DNA of 64,000 bases from Eubacterium sp. (GCA_017619835.1 JAFZRN010000038.1:43658-107657), one strand, 5' to 3'. Positions 1 to 9,668 are shown, numbered from the stretch's first letter. The notes: a model not told the origin generated them from the sequence alone. Translations and numbers: made by a program.

Positions 1-797
1 GTAAGGTCTCTGGTATAGCCTTTTTCCATTAAGCCTTTAACTTCTTCAACAAGTCCTGCTTCTTTCATGATATCAACTCTTTTATTGATCCTGTCATACA
101 GGACTTCTCTATCCATCGTAAGAACGAAGTAAGCGCTGTTATAAGCGGACTCTTTCTGGCGTTGTTCCTTATTATGTTCGGAAATGGGTTTGTTATAAAT
201 GTGATAATATTCAAGAGCTCTGATCACACGGCGGATATTATTTTTATGAATAGCCTCAGCGGATGTGGGGTCAATCTCTTTTAACTTATCGTAGAGCTTG
301 TCGGGGCCACCTTCTTCGTTCGCTATAGCTTCGAGTTTTTCGCGATAATTGTCTAATATATTAGACGAGTCTATATTTTTATCTGATAATTCGGAAGATT
401 TCATGACTTTGTCTAATATGTTAGACGAGTCTGTAAAATCTATATCATACAGAAGCGCCTGGATATAGAATCCGGTACCGCCTACTATGATCGGGATTCG
501 GCCTCTTTCTAATATTTCATCCACCTTTTCCTTGGCAAGGCGCTGAAAAACAGTGACATCAAAAGGTTCATCGGGATCAAGCACATCAATCAGATGATGT
601 GGAATTCCCTGCATTTCTTCTGGTGTCACTTTCGCACTTCCGACATCCATACCTCGATAGACCTGAGCCGAATCGGCTGAAATAATCTCGCCATTTATCA
701 TCTTGGCAAGTCCGATCGATAGGTCGGTCTTTCCGACAGCAGTCGGCCCGGTAAGGATCACAAGAGGTTTTTTAAGTTGTGAAACACTTTCATTCAT
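1..797 (-). CDS. miaA: tRNA dimethylallyltransferase MiaA (partial, C-terminus outside window)
   Basis: The enzyme transfers a dimethylallyl group to N6 of A37 in tRNAs reading UNN codons; MiaB, encoded downstream, then methylthiolates the product. The ATG at 797 opens a protein with a P-loop GPTAVGKT at residues 17-24 and the MiaA motif SADSAQVYRGMD. About 265 residues are visible; the frame runs off the window edge. It lies 9 bases beyond the stop of mutL on the same strand, as in many Clostridia. Between about residues 125 and 150 there is an insertion carrying two copies of the peptide SSNILD, each encoded by a 16-bp DNA palindrome (351-366 and 411-426). I would expect a shorter loop there in other MiaA proteins. 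Identification is secure; the effect of the insertion is unknown. Confidence 0.93.
   Translation of the reverse strand, partial: MNESVSQLKKPLVILTGPTAVGKTDLSIGLAKMINGEIISADSAQVYRGMDVGSAKVTPEEMQGIPHHLIDVLDPDEPFDVTVFQRLAKEKVDEILERGRIPIIVGGTGFYIQALLYDIDFTDSSNILDKVMKSSELSDKNIDSSNILDNYREKLEAIANEEGGPDKLYDKLKEIDPTSAEAIHKNNIRRVIRALEYYHIYNKPISEHNKEQRQKESAYNSAYFVLTMDREVLYDRINKRVDIMKEAGLVEEVKGLMEKGYTRDL
351..366. repeat. In-frame 16-bp palindrome, copy 1 (in miaA)
   Basis: GTCTAATATATTAGAC is a perfect palindrome followed by GAGTCTAT. Read on the minus strand it encodes SNILD inside MiaA. The same unit recurs 60 bases away and in two other genes. Confidence 0.85.
411..426. repeat. In-frame 16-bp palindrome, copy 2 (in miaA)
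   Basis: GTCTAATATGTTAGAC has one base different from a perfect palindrome and is followed by GAGTCTGT. It matches copy 1 over 22 bases with few changes. On the minus strand it encodes SNILD in the same reading frame relation as copy 1. Confidence 0.85.
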
Positions 798-806
798 TAA
801 ATATAG

Positions 807-2789
807 TTACTCTACGATTCGTTTGAATTTCTTATCAAGTTCTGTTTTAGTCATCTTGATTATCGTCGGACGACCGTGCGGGCAAGTATAAGGATTATCA
901 AGGCTCATGAGCCTATCCATAAGTGTCTGGACTTCTTCAAACGTAATCTTCTGATTACCTTTAACAGCTGCCTTACAGCCCATAGTCGCAAGCTTTCTCA
1001 CAAATATATCTTCAGTGAGGTCTTCCAAATCATTTGTAATATAATCGGCAAGCTCCATAAAAACATCTCTCGTACCAAGGCCGAGAAGATTTGCGGGTAC
1101 CGCGGAGACTTTAATCTCATTTCCACCGAAATCCTCGATCTCGAAGCCGAACTTCTGCATGTAATCGGTCTTGGACAGGACGGCCTCTTTTTCACGACTC
1201 GTCATAGTGAAGATTTCAGGCGGGAAAATGTTTTGGCTATGTATCTTCCTTTCCTTAAACTCCTTCAGGAAAGTCTCGTAATTCACCTTTTCGTGGGCAG
1301 CGTGCTGGTCCATCAGATAAAGGCAGTCCTCATATTCGGTGATCCAGTATGTGTCGAAAGCAAGGCCGATAATTCGATGCTTTGGACGAGCCTCTTCGGA
1401 AAGATAACGGGTTTCAGTGAGTTCTTCCTGCTTGAATTCGAACTTTGGTGAAGCCGTACTTTCTGAAGTGTTTTCTATCGGATTATCTGTATTGGTGTTT
1501 GATACACTTTCTTCCACGCTGCGACCAAGCTTCTCACGGTATTCCTTGGGAAGAAGACTCTCAAGGATTGAGAAACTGTTTTCCGAAGTGGATGATTTAG
1601 GTCTGTCTAATATGTTAGACGGATTTTTATGGTCAATCTTGTCTAATGTATTAGACGAATATCTGTTCTGCTCTTCCACTACCATATCCGGTTGAGGAAT
1701 TTTGTTAGAAGCTACAGAACTCAGCTTTGTCTCCGGAACAGGCTGCTTAACCGGCTTCGGAACAGTATAATCAGATGCTGTATCAGGAATGAATTCTTTA
1801 TTCTCGAGAGCATTTTTCACTGCGTGAAATACTCCGCTGAAGAGTTCTTTCTCATTATCAAATCTGAATTCACGCTTGGCCGGATGCACATTTACATCCA
1901 CCATATAAGTCGGAACCTCGATGAATAGAGCCGTATAAGGGAAACGGTGCTGCATTATGTGAGTCTTATATGCTTCTTCAATCGCACGGTTAACAACTGC
2001 ACTCTTTATATAACGTTTGTTTACGAAATAATTTTCAAAACTGCGGTTACCTTTAGAGATAAATGGCTTTCCGACAAAACCGGTCAGCTTTATCTCGCCA
2101 TCCTCAAAGGTATGGGTATAATCGACCTCGAGAAGTCCGCGGGTGATGTCCTTTCCGAAAAGGGAATAAACAGTCTCCTTCAGACGGCCGTCGCCCTGAG
2201 TGTCTACAATAGTCTTGCCACCTGAGATCAGCTTTATAGCTACACCCGGATTAGCTAGAGCAATGTGGACTATGAGATCATTTATATAAGAACCCTCAGT
2301 CATATTGGACTTGAGGAACTTCTTACGCGCAGGGGTATTGAAAAAAAGATTGCGGCTTATGATGGTCGTACCGTCGGGAGCGCCTATTTCCTTGAATTCC
2401 AGCTCCTTGCCGGCTTCGATGACATATCTGATACCTGTCAGAGCATCATGCGTTTTCGTAACCATTTCCACTTCACTTACTGCTGCTATCGTGGAGAGAG
2501 CCTCGCCTCTGAAGCCGAGGGACGTGATGTTCATGAGGTCGTCGATGGTATCGAGCTTGCTGGTCGCGTGGCTGTAATAAGCTTTACGTACATCGTCTGC
2601 ATCGATTCCGGAGCCGTTATCGGTCACACGGATCATGCTGGTTCCGCCGTCGGTAATCTCTATGGTCACACGTGTTGCACCGGCGTCGATTGAGTTCTCA
2701 ACGAGCTCCTTAACTACGGAAGCCGGGCGCTCGATAACCTCACCCGCTGCTATCTTATCAATTGTATGTTGGTCTAATACTCTAATCAT
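807..2789 (-). CDS. mutL: DNA mismatch repair endonuclease MutL
   Basis: MutL couples mismatch recognition by MutS to strand nicking and removal. The 660-residue protein has the GHKL ATPase motifs (ELVENSIDAGA, DNGSGI, GFRGEAL) in the first 110 residues. The C-terminal half has the latent endonuclease motif DQHAAHEKVNYE plus ACKAAVKG and CPHGRPT, so this is the nicking type found in bacteria without MutH. The central linker is disordered and contains two SNTLD/SNILD peptides encoded by palindromes at 1605-1620 and 1641-1656. It sits downstream of mutS with an intergenic palindrome between them, and upstream of miaA. The ATG at 2789 matches the conserved N-terminus. Confidence 0.97.
   Translation of the reverse strand: MIRVLDQHTIDKIAAGEVIERPASVVKELVENSIDAGATRVTIEITDGGTSMIRVTDNGSGIDADDVRKAYYSHATSKLDTIDDLMNITSLGFRGEALSTIAAVSEVEMVTKTHDALTGIRYVIEAGKELEFKEIGAPDGTTIISRNLFFNTPARKKFLKSNMTEGSYINDLIVHIALANPGVAIKLISGGKTIVDTQGDGRLKETVYSLFGKDITRGLLEVDYTHTFEDGEIKLTGFVGKPFISKGNRSFENYFVNKRYIKSAVVNRAIEEAYKTHIMQHRFPYTALFIEVPTYMVDVNVHPAKREFRFDNEKELFSGVFHAVKNALENKEFIPDTASDYTVPKPVKQPVPETKLSSVASNKIPQPDMVVEEQNRYSSNTLDKIDHKNPSNILDRPKSSTSENSFSILESLLPKEYREKLGRSVEESVSNTNTDNPIENTSESTASPKFEFKQEELTETRYLSEEARPKHRIIGLAFDTYWITEYEDCLYLMDQHAAHEKVNYETFLKEFKERKIHSQNIFPPEIFTMTSREKEAVLSKTDYMQKFGFEIEDFGGNEIKVSAVPANLLGLGTRDVFMELADYITNDLEDLTEDIFVRKLATMGCKAAVKGNQKITFEEVQTLMDRLMSLDNPYTCPHGRPTIIKMTKTELDKKFKRIVE
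1605..1620. repeat. In-frame 16-bp palindrome, copy 3 (in mutL)
   Basis: GTCTAATATGTTAGAC is identical to copy 2. It encodes SNILD in the disordered linker of MutL. Confidence 0.85.
1641..1656. repeat. In-frame 16-bp palindrome, copy 4 (in mutL)
   Basis: GTCTAATGTATTAGAC is a near-perfect palindrome lying 20 bases from copy 3. It encodes SNTLD in the MutL linker. Confidence 0.8.
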
Positions 2790-2810
2790 AATTTATGCCT
2801 ATTTGTGTAT

Positions 2811-2845
2811 TTTTTGTGTCCGGGGTCAGACCCCTTTTATGTAAA
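2811..2845. repeat. Palindrome A1 (GGGGTCAGACCCC core)
   Basis: The core is at 2822-2834. The left arm ends TTGTGTCC and the right arm reads CTTTTATGTAAAC, so the two arms are different modules. The right arm touches the mutS stop codon. Confidence 0.85.
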
Positions 2846-5536
2846 CTAGTTCAATCTTTGTTTGAGTTCCTGGAGGTACAGGAGGGCCTTGACGGGAGTC
2901 ATGTTGTCGAGGTCCATGGATTTAAGTTCGGCAGCGACGTTCATTTCTTCGGTTGATGCGAAGAGAGACATCTGGCCTTCGAACTGGCCTTTTCCGTAGG
3001 AGCCTTTTGATCTGCCTTTATCTTCTGCTTTATGCGAAGCGACTGCTTCGAGGTCACGGGACTTACCTGTGATATCTTCCTCTGACAGGAACTCAGCTAT
3101 CTCCTTAGCTCTTTCGGTTACAACAGCGGGAACTCCGGCAAGCTCGGCAACTTCGATTCCGTAGGATCTGTCTGCTCCGCCACGGATTATCTTACGCAGA
3201 AATACAAGTCTGTTCTTATCATGCTTGATCGCGATTGAGTAATTATTTACGGATGAAAGCTTGCCTTCAAGCTCGGTCAGCTCGTGATAATGCGTTGCAA
3301 AAAGGGTCTTGGATCCAAGCATGTCATTATCTGCGATATATTCTACAACCGCCCAGGCAATCGATAATCCGTCAAATGTCGACGTACCGCGTCCGATCTC
3401 ATCCATTATTATCAGCGAATCACGGGTAGCATTTCGAAGAATGTTCGCTACCTCACTCATTTCCACCATAAAGGTCGACTGGCCCTGAGCCAGGTCATCA
3501 CTCGCACCAACTCTTGTAAATATTCTGTCGGATATACTTATATCAGCCATATCAGCGGGCACGAAGGAACCAATCTGCGCCATCAGACATATCAGAGCAG
3601 TCTGACGCATATAGGTTGATTTACCGGCCATATTCGGGCCTGTGATGATCATTATGCGGTTAGCCTGATTGTCAAGTGTCGTATCATTGGGGATAAAGGA
3701 ATCATTTCCGAGAATCTTCTCAATAACCGGATGGCGGCCATTTTTAATCTCGATGGCGCCGGTTGTGTTGAGCGACGGACGGACATAATTCTCCCTCAAA
3801 GCAACTGTGGAAAGCGAAGCCATAACGTCGATAAGTGCAATCTGATATGCAGTCTTCTGAACACGGGCGGTCTCGAGAGAAAGCGCATCACGGAGCTTTA
3901 CAAATTCATCATATTCAAGGCCATAAAGATTCTCTTCAGCGCTCAGGATCTCGGAGGATAGCGACGAAAGCTCATCCGTCGTGAACCTCTCCATATTTGT
4001 GAGGGTCTGCTTCCTGATAAAATAATCAGGCACAAGATTTTTATACGAATTCGTAACCTCGAGGAAGTATCCGAACACGCGGTTGAACTTGATCCTGAGA
4101 TTCTTGATGCCGGTCGCATCCCTCTCTCTCGCCTCAAGCTCGGCGAGAATTGTCTTGGAATTAAGCTTCTTATAACGATAATTATCGATATGCTCATTAT
4201 ATCCGGTCTTGAAAATGCCACCTTCCCGGACAGTTATCGGAGCATCCTCGTCAATCGCCGATTCAAGCAACGCATGGATATCCTCGAGCGTATCAAAGTT
4301 TTCATATATGTCAGCAAAAAGCTGCCCATTCATTTCCCCTACAAGCCTCTTTATGAAAGGCAGGTATTCGAGCGAAGTCTTGAAAGCAAGCATGTCGCGG
4401 GGATTTGCGGTTCTCATTGAGATTCGTGTCATCAGACGCTCGAGATCATAGATTGAGCTAAGGTACTCTCTCATTTCGTCGCGCGAGATGACATTTACAT
4501 TAAGGCTGTCGATCGCATCAAGTCGCTTCTCAATCTCGTTAATATTCATGAGCGGCATTTCAATAAAACTGCGAAGAAGTCGTGCACCCATTGCGGTCTT
4601 TGTCTTATCAAGGACCCAAAGCAAAGAGCCCTGCTTCCTGCCGTCTCTCATAGTCTCGATAAGCTCGAGATTACGGCGGGTTGATGAATCTATAATCATA
4701 TAGTCAGATGTCATGTACATCTCAAGATGATTGATCTGCTGCAGACTGCTCATCTGAGTATCATGAAGATATCTGAGGAGCGCTCCTATAGCAAGAACGG
4801 TTTCGGGAATATCCTTAAGGCCAATGCCTTCGATTCCGGAAACTCCGAACTGCTCTTCGATACGTTTTACGGAGTCGTCGTAATTTACAAAATTATCAGC
4901 AATAACACTCTTTGTTATCGATAATTTTTCTGATAATTCATTTATAGTTAACATAATATCATTATTGTTAACTGAATCACAGAAAATGATTTCACTTGGC
5001 GAAAATTTATTGATTTCATCAAATACTTTCGAAACAGCTTCAACGCTCGTACATACAAATTCACCTGTGGAAATATCCGAGACGGCGATTCCGAACTTCG
5101 AACTATTCTTAGGTGAAGTAAAGCTCATTATGTAGTTATGCTTGTCTTCCTTAAGGCCGGCCTCTTCGATGCTGGTACCGGGAGTCACTACTCTTATGAC
5201 CTTACGCTCAACGAGACCCTTAGCAAGTTTAGGATCCTGAACCTGCTCGCATATAGCAACCTTGTAGCCCTTCTCGATAAGCCTTGATATATAGACTTCG
5301 GCGGCATGATAAGGGATTCCGCACATCGGCGCCCTCTCCTCAAGACCGCAGTCCTTACCAGTAAGAGTCAGTTCAAGCTCACGCGAAACATTTACGGCAT
5401 CATCAAAAAACATCTCATAAAAGTCACCCAGCCTGTAGAAAAGAACACAGTCCGGGTACTCGTCATGAGTCGCAAGATAATGCTTCATCATCGGAGACAG
5501 CTTGCTTATATCAATTTTCTCAGTTAATTCACTCAT
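2846..5536 (-). CDS. mutS: DNA mismatch repair ATPase MutS
   Basis: MutS binds mismatches and small loops and recruits MutL in an ATP-dependent manner. The 896-residue protein carries the N-terminal mismatch-binding motif (FYRLGDFYEMF, with the conserved Phe-x-Glu) near residue 38. In the C-terminal ATPase it has a Walker A motif, GPNMAGKST, and Walker B IIMDEIGRGTS. Length and domain order are those of the family. It is transcribed toward mutL and probably shares a transcript with it. Its TAG stop is directly followed by palindrome A1, whose inserted-looking arm begins at the next base. The miaB gene lies upstream. Confidence 0.98.
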   Translation of the reverse strand: MSELTEKIDISKLSPMMKHYLATHDEYPDCVLFYRLGDFYEMFFDDAVNVSRELELTLTGKDCGLEERAPMCGIPYHAAEVYISRLIEKGYKVAICEQVQDPKLAKGLVERKVIRVVTPGTSIEEAGLKEDKHNYIMSFTSPKNSSKFGIAVSDISTGEFVCTSVEAVSKVFDEINKFSPSEIIFCDSVNNNDIMLTINELSEKLSITKSVIADNFVNYDDSVKRIEEQFGVSGIEGIGLKDIPETVLAIGALLRYLHDTQMSSLQQINHLEMYMTSDYMIIDSSTRRNLELIETMRDGRKQGSLLWVLDKTKTAMGARLLRSFIEMPLMNINEIEKRLDAIDSLNVNVISRDEMREYLSSIYDLERLMTRISMRTANPRDMLAFKTSLEYLPFIKRLVGEMNGQLFADIYENFDTLEDIHALLESAIDEDAPITVREGGIFKTGYNEHIDNYRYKKLNSKTILAELEARERDATGIKNLRIKFNRVFGYFLEVTNSYKNLVPDYFIRKQTLTNMERFTTDELSSLSSEILSAEENLYGLEYDEFVKLRDALSLETARVQKTAYQIALIDVMASLSTVALRENYVRPSLNTTGAIEIKNGRHPVIEKILGNDSFIPNDTTLDNQANRIMIITGPNMAGKSTYMRQTALICLMAQIGSFVPADMADISISDRIFTRVGASDDLAQGQSTFMVEMSEVANILRNATRDSLIIMDEIGRGTSTFDGLSIAWAVVEYIADNDMLGSKTLFATHYHELTELEGKLSSVNNYSIAIKHDKNRLVFLRKIIRGGADRSYGIEVAELAGVPAVVTERAKEIAEFLSEEDITGKSRDLEAVASHKAEDKGRSKGSYGKGQFEGQMSLFASTEEMNVAAELKSMDLDNMTPVKALLYLQELKQRLN

Positions 5537-5562
5537 CTGTTTTCCTTATATAATTGTGTCCA

Positions 5563-5590
5563 TTTTGTGTCCGGGGTCAGACCCCATGTC
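5563..5590. repeat. Palindrome A2 (GGGGTCAGACCCC core)
   Basis: The core is at 5573-5585, between mutS and the end of miaB (stop at 5598). The left arm is TTTTGTGTCC. The right arm (ATGTCGG) resembles that of A6 and not the mirror of the left arm. Confidence 0.8.
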
Positions 5591-5597
5591 GGAATCG

Positions 5598-7046
5598 TTA
5601 CTTTTTTATCGTTCCCATGTAGTAGAAGCCGCAGGCTTTGTCGAGGTGAACGTTGACGAATTGGCCGATAAGGTCTTCACCACCTTCGAAATGAACGAGA
5701 ATGTTGTTATCCATTCTGCCGGTAACGTAGCCTGCCATGTGGTCATTTACGCATTCGACAAGTACTTCCTTAGTCTCGCCCTCGAATCTTGCTGTAACCT
5801 TGGCAGAGGTCTCTCTAACAAGCTCCAGCAGTCTAGAGAATCTCTCATTTACAACATCCTCGGGAAGCTGTTCCCAGGTAGCCGCCGGTGTTCCGGTTCT
5901 CATTGAATATATAAATGTAAAGACCTGATCGTAGCCGGCGCGTCTAACGACATCCATCGTATCCTGAAAATCTTCCTCGGTCTCGCCCGGAAAACCGACC
6001 ATGATATCGGTCGTAAGCGAAACATCCGGAAGCTTTGCCCTGATCCTCTCAACAAGCGCAAGATAATCATCCTTCGTGTAGCGTCGGTTCATCTTACAAA
6101 GCACTTCAGTCGAACCCGACTGGACCGGAAGATGAATATGCCTTGCAACCTTGGGATTTCGCGCAATCACGTCGATCAGCTTATCGGAAAGATCCTTCGG
6201 ATGACTCGTCATGAATCTTACCCTCTTAATGCCCTCGATTTTGCAAATGTCTTCGAGAAGCTCGGGAAAACTGTAAGAGGGATTTGCCTTTATTATTTCA
6301 CTTTCTTCCAGGAAATTTACACCATAAGAGTTAACGTTCTGTCCGAGAAGCATTATCTCGACAAAACCCTCGGAAGCAAGACATTTAACCTCCGCAATAA
6401 TATCCTCCGGTGCTCTGCTTCTCTCACGTCCGCGGACGTATGGCACGATGCAGTAGGTACAGAAATTATTGCAGCCATACATGATATTTACGCCGGATTT
6501 GAAGGAATATTTCTTATGCTCCGGTAGATGCTCGACATTTTCCTCAGGCGCAGCAAGCACTTCGATAACCTGCTTCTTTTCGCCCGAAAGTCTCATATAG
6601 AGAAGTTCTGCAAGCTTATAGAAGTTAAATGTTCCGAATACAAGATCTACGAAACCGAAGCTCTCCTTGATATGTTCGACGATATCCGGCTGCTGCATCA
6701 TGCATCCGCAGATACCTATCATCATATCGGACGATTCCTTCTTTTTCTTAAGGGAACCGAGATGTCCGTAAAGCTTCTGGTTGGCATTTTCACGCACGGT
6801 GCAGGTGTTGTAGATCACAAAGTCCGCTTTATCCTCCGCGGAAGCCTCGGTGTAGCCGATCTTCTCGAGAATTCCTGTCAGCTTCTCGGAATCACGTGCA
6901 TTCATCTGGCATCCAAAGGTCGAAACATAGAAAGTCGGAGCCTTTCCTTTTGTGGAAATGATTTCCTCAATATATTCATGACACCTGTCCATAAAGTATT
7001 GCTGACGGGCAGGTTCTGTTGTGGGTATGTTTATATAGTCGTTCAT
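5598..7046 (-). CDS. miaB: tRNA-2-methylthio-N6-dimethylallyladenosine synthase MiaB
   Basis: This radical-SAM methylthiotransferase adds the 2-methylthio group to i6A37 in tRNA, the step after MiaA. The 482-residue protein has the N-terminal UPF0004 domain beginning STFGCQMNARDSEK. The radical-SAM cluster motif follows as GCNNFCTYCIVPYVRGRE (Cys-x3-Cys-x2-Cys), and there is a C-terminal TRAM-like domain. Additional conserved cysteines in the first domain (NTCTVRE, CGCMMQ) would bind the auxiliary cluster. It lies upstream of mutS in the same direction, with palindrome A2 just after its stop codon. Having miaA and miaB flank mutSL fits a clostridial core gene order. Confidence 0.97.
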   Translation of the reverse strand: MNDYINIPTTEPARQQYFMDRCHEYIEEIISTKGKAPTFYVSTFGCQMNARDSEKLTGILEKIGYTEASAEDKADFVIYNTCTVRENANQKLYGHLGSLKKKKESSDMMIGICGCMMQQPDIVEHIKESFGFVDLVFGTFNFYKLAELLYMRLSGEKKQVIEVLAAPEENVEHLPEHKKYSFKSGVNIMYGCNNFCTYCIVPYVRGRERSRAPEDIIAEVKCLASEGFVEIMLLGQNVNSYGVNFLEESEIIKANPSYSFPELLEDICKIEGIKRVRFMTSHPKDLSDKLIDVIARNPKVARHIHLPVQSGSTEVLCKMNRRYTKDDYLALVERIRAKLPDVSLTTDIMVGFPGETEEDFQDTMDVVRRAGYDQVFTFIYSMRTGTPAATWEQLPEDVVNERFSRLLELVRETSAKVTARFEGETKEVLVECVNDHMAGYVTGRMDNNILVHFEGGEDLIGQFVNVHLDKACGFYYMGTIKK

Positions 7047-7092
7047 GTAAATCTCAATCTTTTATAATTATTTATCTTATATAGTTTCTATC

Positions 7093-9057
7093 TTATAAGC
7101 TCTCAATCTCTTCCATCCACAGCGCGTTCGAAGCATCGCTCGGCATTCTGAGGTCGCCTCTCGGTGACATTGAAACCGAACCGACCTTTACACCGTCCGG
7201 CATGCAGCTACGCTTAAACTGCTGCGAAAACAGACGTTTAAAGTACATAGTCAGCCATTTCTTTATCTCTTCATCGGAATAATCATCCTTGAAAGCCTTC
7301 TTTGCAAGATAATAGATCTTTGAAGGTCCGTAGCCGTATCTCAGGCTGTAGAAAATGAAGAAATCATGCAGCTCATAAGGACCTACGCTGTCCTCGGTCT
7401 TCTGAGTGATATTTCCGTCCTTGTCGGGAGGAAGAAGTTCCGGACTGATAGGAGTATCGAGGATGTCCTTTAATACTGAGCTAGCTTCCGGGAAGACGTC
7501 ATTTTCAATGACAGAATCGATCATCCAGCGAACGAGCGTCTTCGGAATGCTGCCATTTACACCGTACATGCTCATTTGGTCACCGTTATAGGTGCACCAG
7601 CCGAGCGCAAGCTCACTGAGGTCGCCGGTTCCAACAACGAGACCGCCGATCTTATTCGCATAATCCATGAGAACCTGTGTCCTCTCACGCGCCTGTGTGT
7701 TCTCATAAGTCACATCCTTAACGTTTATGTCGTGGCCGATATCCTTAAGATGCTGTGTGCAGGCATCCTTGATATCTATGATGAGTGGCTCAGTACCGAG
7801 AGCCTTGATAAGCTCCAGCGAATTATTAAATGTCCTGTCAGATGTACCGAAAGCAGGCATTGTGATCGCAACGAGATCCTTCGGGTCGCGGTCAAGAGCC
7901 TTAAGAGCCTTTGCGCAGACAAGCAGAGTCAGAGTCGAATCCATACCGCCGGAAACACCGACAACCGGCTTCGAACCGGTGATCTCAAGCCTCTTCACAA
8001 GGCCGCCGACCTGCATATCAAATATCTCGCGGCATCTCTTCACCCTCTTTATCTTCGAAGAAGGAATGAAAGGCTTCTTCGGTACGATCAGGTATTCGCC
8101 GTCCGAACCCTTTACTTCTGTATCCGTAACCTTAACGGTCGTAATCTCACTGATTCTATCACGGAGCAGGTCTTTTGCATCGTTAAATGACGTCGAAACG
8201 ATTCTCTCATGTCTGATCTTACCAAGGTCCATATCAGCAATGAGTATATAATCGCGGGCGATGAAATCATGATTCTCATTTATCAATGCGCCGTTTTCGG
8301 CAAACATCGAGTGACCTGAGAATATGAGGTCCTGAGTGGACTCGGTTGCACCTGCCGAAACATAGAGATATTCGGAAAGATTTGAAGCAGACTGCTGTTT
8401 AACAAGCTGCTTACGATATTCGCGCTTTGCGATAGTCTCGTTACTTGCAGAGATGTTCACGATAAGCTCAGCGCCGCCGAGAGAAAGAACCGTCGACGGG
8501 GAAATAGGTGCCCAGAGGTCCTCGCAGATCTCAACTCCGAGTTTGAAGACATTTTCAATATCATAAAGAATGTTGTTGCCAACCGGAATCTCGTAATCGT
8601 ACTCAGCGTTCGACGGAATACCCAGCTCGGAAAAACTTATCTGGGTTATATCGAGGCTGGCAGCAGAACTGAACCATCTCTTCTCATAAAACTCATTATG
8701 ATTCGGGATGAAAGTCTTGATGGAAATGCCGAGGAGCTTGCCCTTAAGCATCACGAAAGCGCCGTTATAAAGCCTTCCGGAAAACGTGATGGGCGCGCCG
8801 ACGATGACAACCTCATCCCTTCCGTAAGTGCTGGCAAGGATCTCGCCGATGCCGACCTTGGCAGCCTTAAGAAGCGTTTCCTGGAAGAATAGATCCTGGC
8901 AGGTGTAGCCTGTTACGGAAAGCTCCGGAAATGCTATCACCGCGGGACCGTATTCATAGGCCTCCTCCAGCTTCTCAATTATCTTCTTTACGTTATAATT
9001 TACGTCGCCGGGTTTAACCTCGGGCACTGCTGCCGCAACTCTGTAAAAATCAAACAT
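7093..9057 (-). CDS. nadE: Glutamine-dependent NAD+ synthetase
   Basis: NadE makes NAD+ from nicotinic acid adenine dinucleotide, ATP and glutamine in the cytoplasm. The 654-residue protein has an N-terminal nitrilase-type glutaminase domain with the Glu-Lys-Cys triad visible in AFPELSVTGY, a lysine in the KGKLLG/SIKTFIPN region, and GVEICEDLW. The C-terminal synthetase domain has the PP-loop VSGGMDSTLT. The two-domain architecture explains the length; glutamine is the likely nitrogen donor. The ATG at 9057 is preceded by an AAGGAAA-type ribosome site. It is followed by miaB and preceded by recU on the same strand. Confidence 0.95.
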   Translation of the reverse strand: MFDFYRVAAAVPEVKPGDVNYNVKKIIEKLEEAYEYGPAVIAFPELSVTGYTCQDLFFQETLLKAAKVGIGEILASTYGRDEVVIVGAPITFSGRLYNGAFVMLKGKLLGISIKTFIPNHNEFYEKRWFSSAASLDITQISFSELGIPSNAEYDYEIPVGNNILYDIENVFKLGVEICEDLWAPISPSTVLSLGGAELIVNISASNETIAKREYRKQLVKQQSASNLSEYLYVSAGATESTQDLIFSGHSMFAENGALINENHDFIARDYILIADMDLGKIRHERIVSTSFNDAKDLLRDRISEITTVKVTDTEVKGSDGEYLIVPKKPFIPSSKIKRVKRCREIFDMQVGGLVKRLEITGSKPVVGVSGGMDSTLTLLVCAKALKALDRDPKDLVAITMPAFGTSDRTFNNSLELIKALGTEPLIIDIKDACTQHLKDIGHDINVKDVTYENTQARERTQVLMDYANKIGGLVVGTGDLSELALGWCTYNGDQMSMYGVNGSIPKTLVRWMIDSVIENDVFPEASSVLKDILDTPISPELLPPDKDGNITQKTEDSVGPYELHDFFIFYSLRYGYGPSKIYYLAKKAFKDDYSDEEIKKWLTMYFKRLFSQQFKRSCMPDGVKVGSVSMSPRGDLRMPSDASNALWMEEIESL

Positions 9058-9100
9058 AGTTTTTTCCTTTCTTTATCTGAATACAATCGATTGCAATCCA

Positions 9101-9128
9101 ATCGGTTAGCGGTTATCGGTTAGCGGTT
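9101..9128. repeat. Perfect 14-bp tandem duplication at recU stop
   Basis: ATCGGTTAGCGGTT occurs twice head to tail (9101-9114 and 9115-9128). The recU stop codon lies in the second copy, so the first copy is a spare stop region. Confidence 0.9.
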
Positions 9129-9653
9129 TGCGATATCAAGACTGAGGCCGTCTAAATAATGTACAACGGCCGGGCCATTTCCATGAATAAAATAGTCATC
9201 ATCCAGCTCTTCATACTTAAAATTCTTTGCATGGCCGTCACGCTCGACACGCTCAACATACTCCTTAAGCTCGGCGAAGCGCATGTAATACATATCATTT
9301 CGCTCGGTGAAGAGGATCAGCAGAAATGCCACGCCGCCCTGCTCCTCAAAATCGGACATGAATTTGAACTGGTGCTCATGAATGTTCTGCAGGCTGAAGG
9401 TGTCGGTCTTACATTCCTTAGCATCAAAGCAGACCGGAATCTCCTGCACAACGCCGATATAGTCGACCGTCGAATCCTTCTCGAAATACGCCTCGGTTAT
9501 CAGCTTCCTCTCACTGTCAAACTTAAGCGGAGTGATCGGCGTCGGAATCTTCTGCACCAGCGCAAGCCCCTTGTCGCGATAATATTCATTTGTCGCATTT
9601 ATCAGGCTCTCAAAGGCCGAACCCCTGAGCCCCCGCGTCTTCCATGTCGCCAT
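9120..9653 (-). CDS. recU: Holliday junction resolvase RecU
   Basis: RecU cuts four-way DNA junctions during recombination and chromosome segregation in Firmicutes. The 177-residue protein begins WKTRGLRGSAFE, matching the basic N-terminal stalk and first catalytic glutamate. It then shows the nuclease residues in STVDYIGV and FDAKECK (Asp...Glu-x-Lys), as in PD-(D/E)XK resolvases. Length is slightly shorter than Bacillus RecU, from a shorter N-terminus. Usually recU lies beside ponA; here it is between nadE and an RluA-family gene. The stop codon is inside a 14-bp tandem duplication. Identification rests on motif pattern and is good. Confidence 0.88.
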   Translation of the reverse strand: MATWKTRGLRGSAFESLINATNEYYRDKGLALVQKIPTPITPLKFDSERKLITEAYFEKDSTVDYIGVVQEIPVCFDAKECKTDTFSLQNIHEHQFKFMSDFEEQGGVAFLLILFTERNDMYYMRFAELKEYVERVERDGHAKNFKYEELDDDYFIHGNGPAVVHYLDGLSLDIANR

Positions 9654-9668
9654 TTATCTACCCCATTA

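Noticed and set aside
876-1451. Long plus-strand frame opposite mutL (and many similar frames opposite other genes)
   Set aside because: It is antisense to an unmistakable conserved gene, has no ribosome site or recognisable domain, and is a by-product of codon bias.
4949-4974. Near-palindrome GTTAACATAAT...ATTATTGTTAAC in mutS as another in-frame inserted element
   Set aside because: There is only one copy, the arms are imperfect, and it lies in an ordinary Asn/Asp-rich stretch of mutS.
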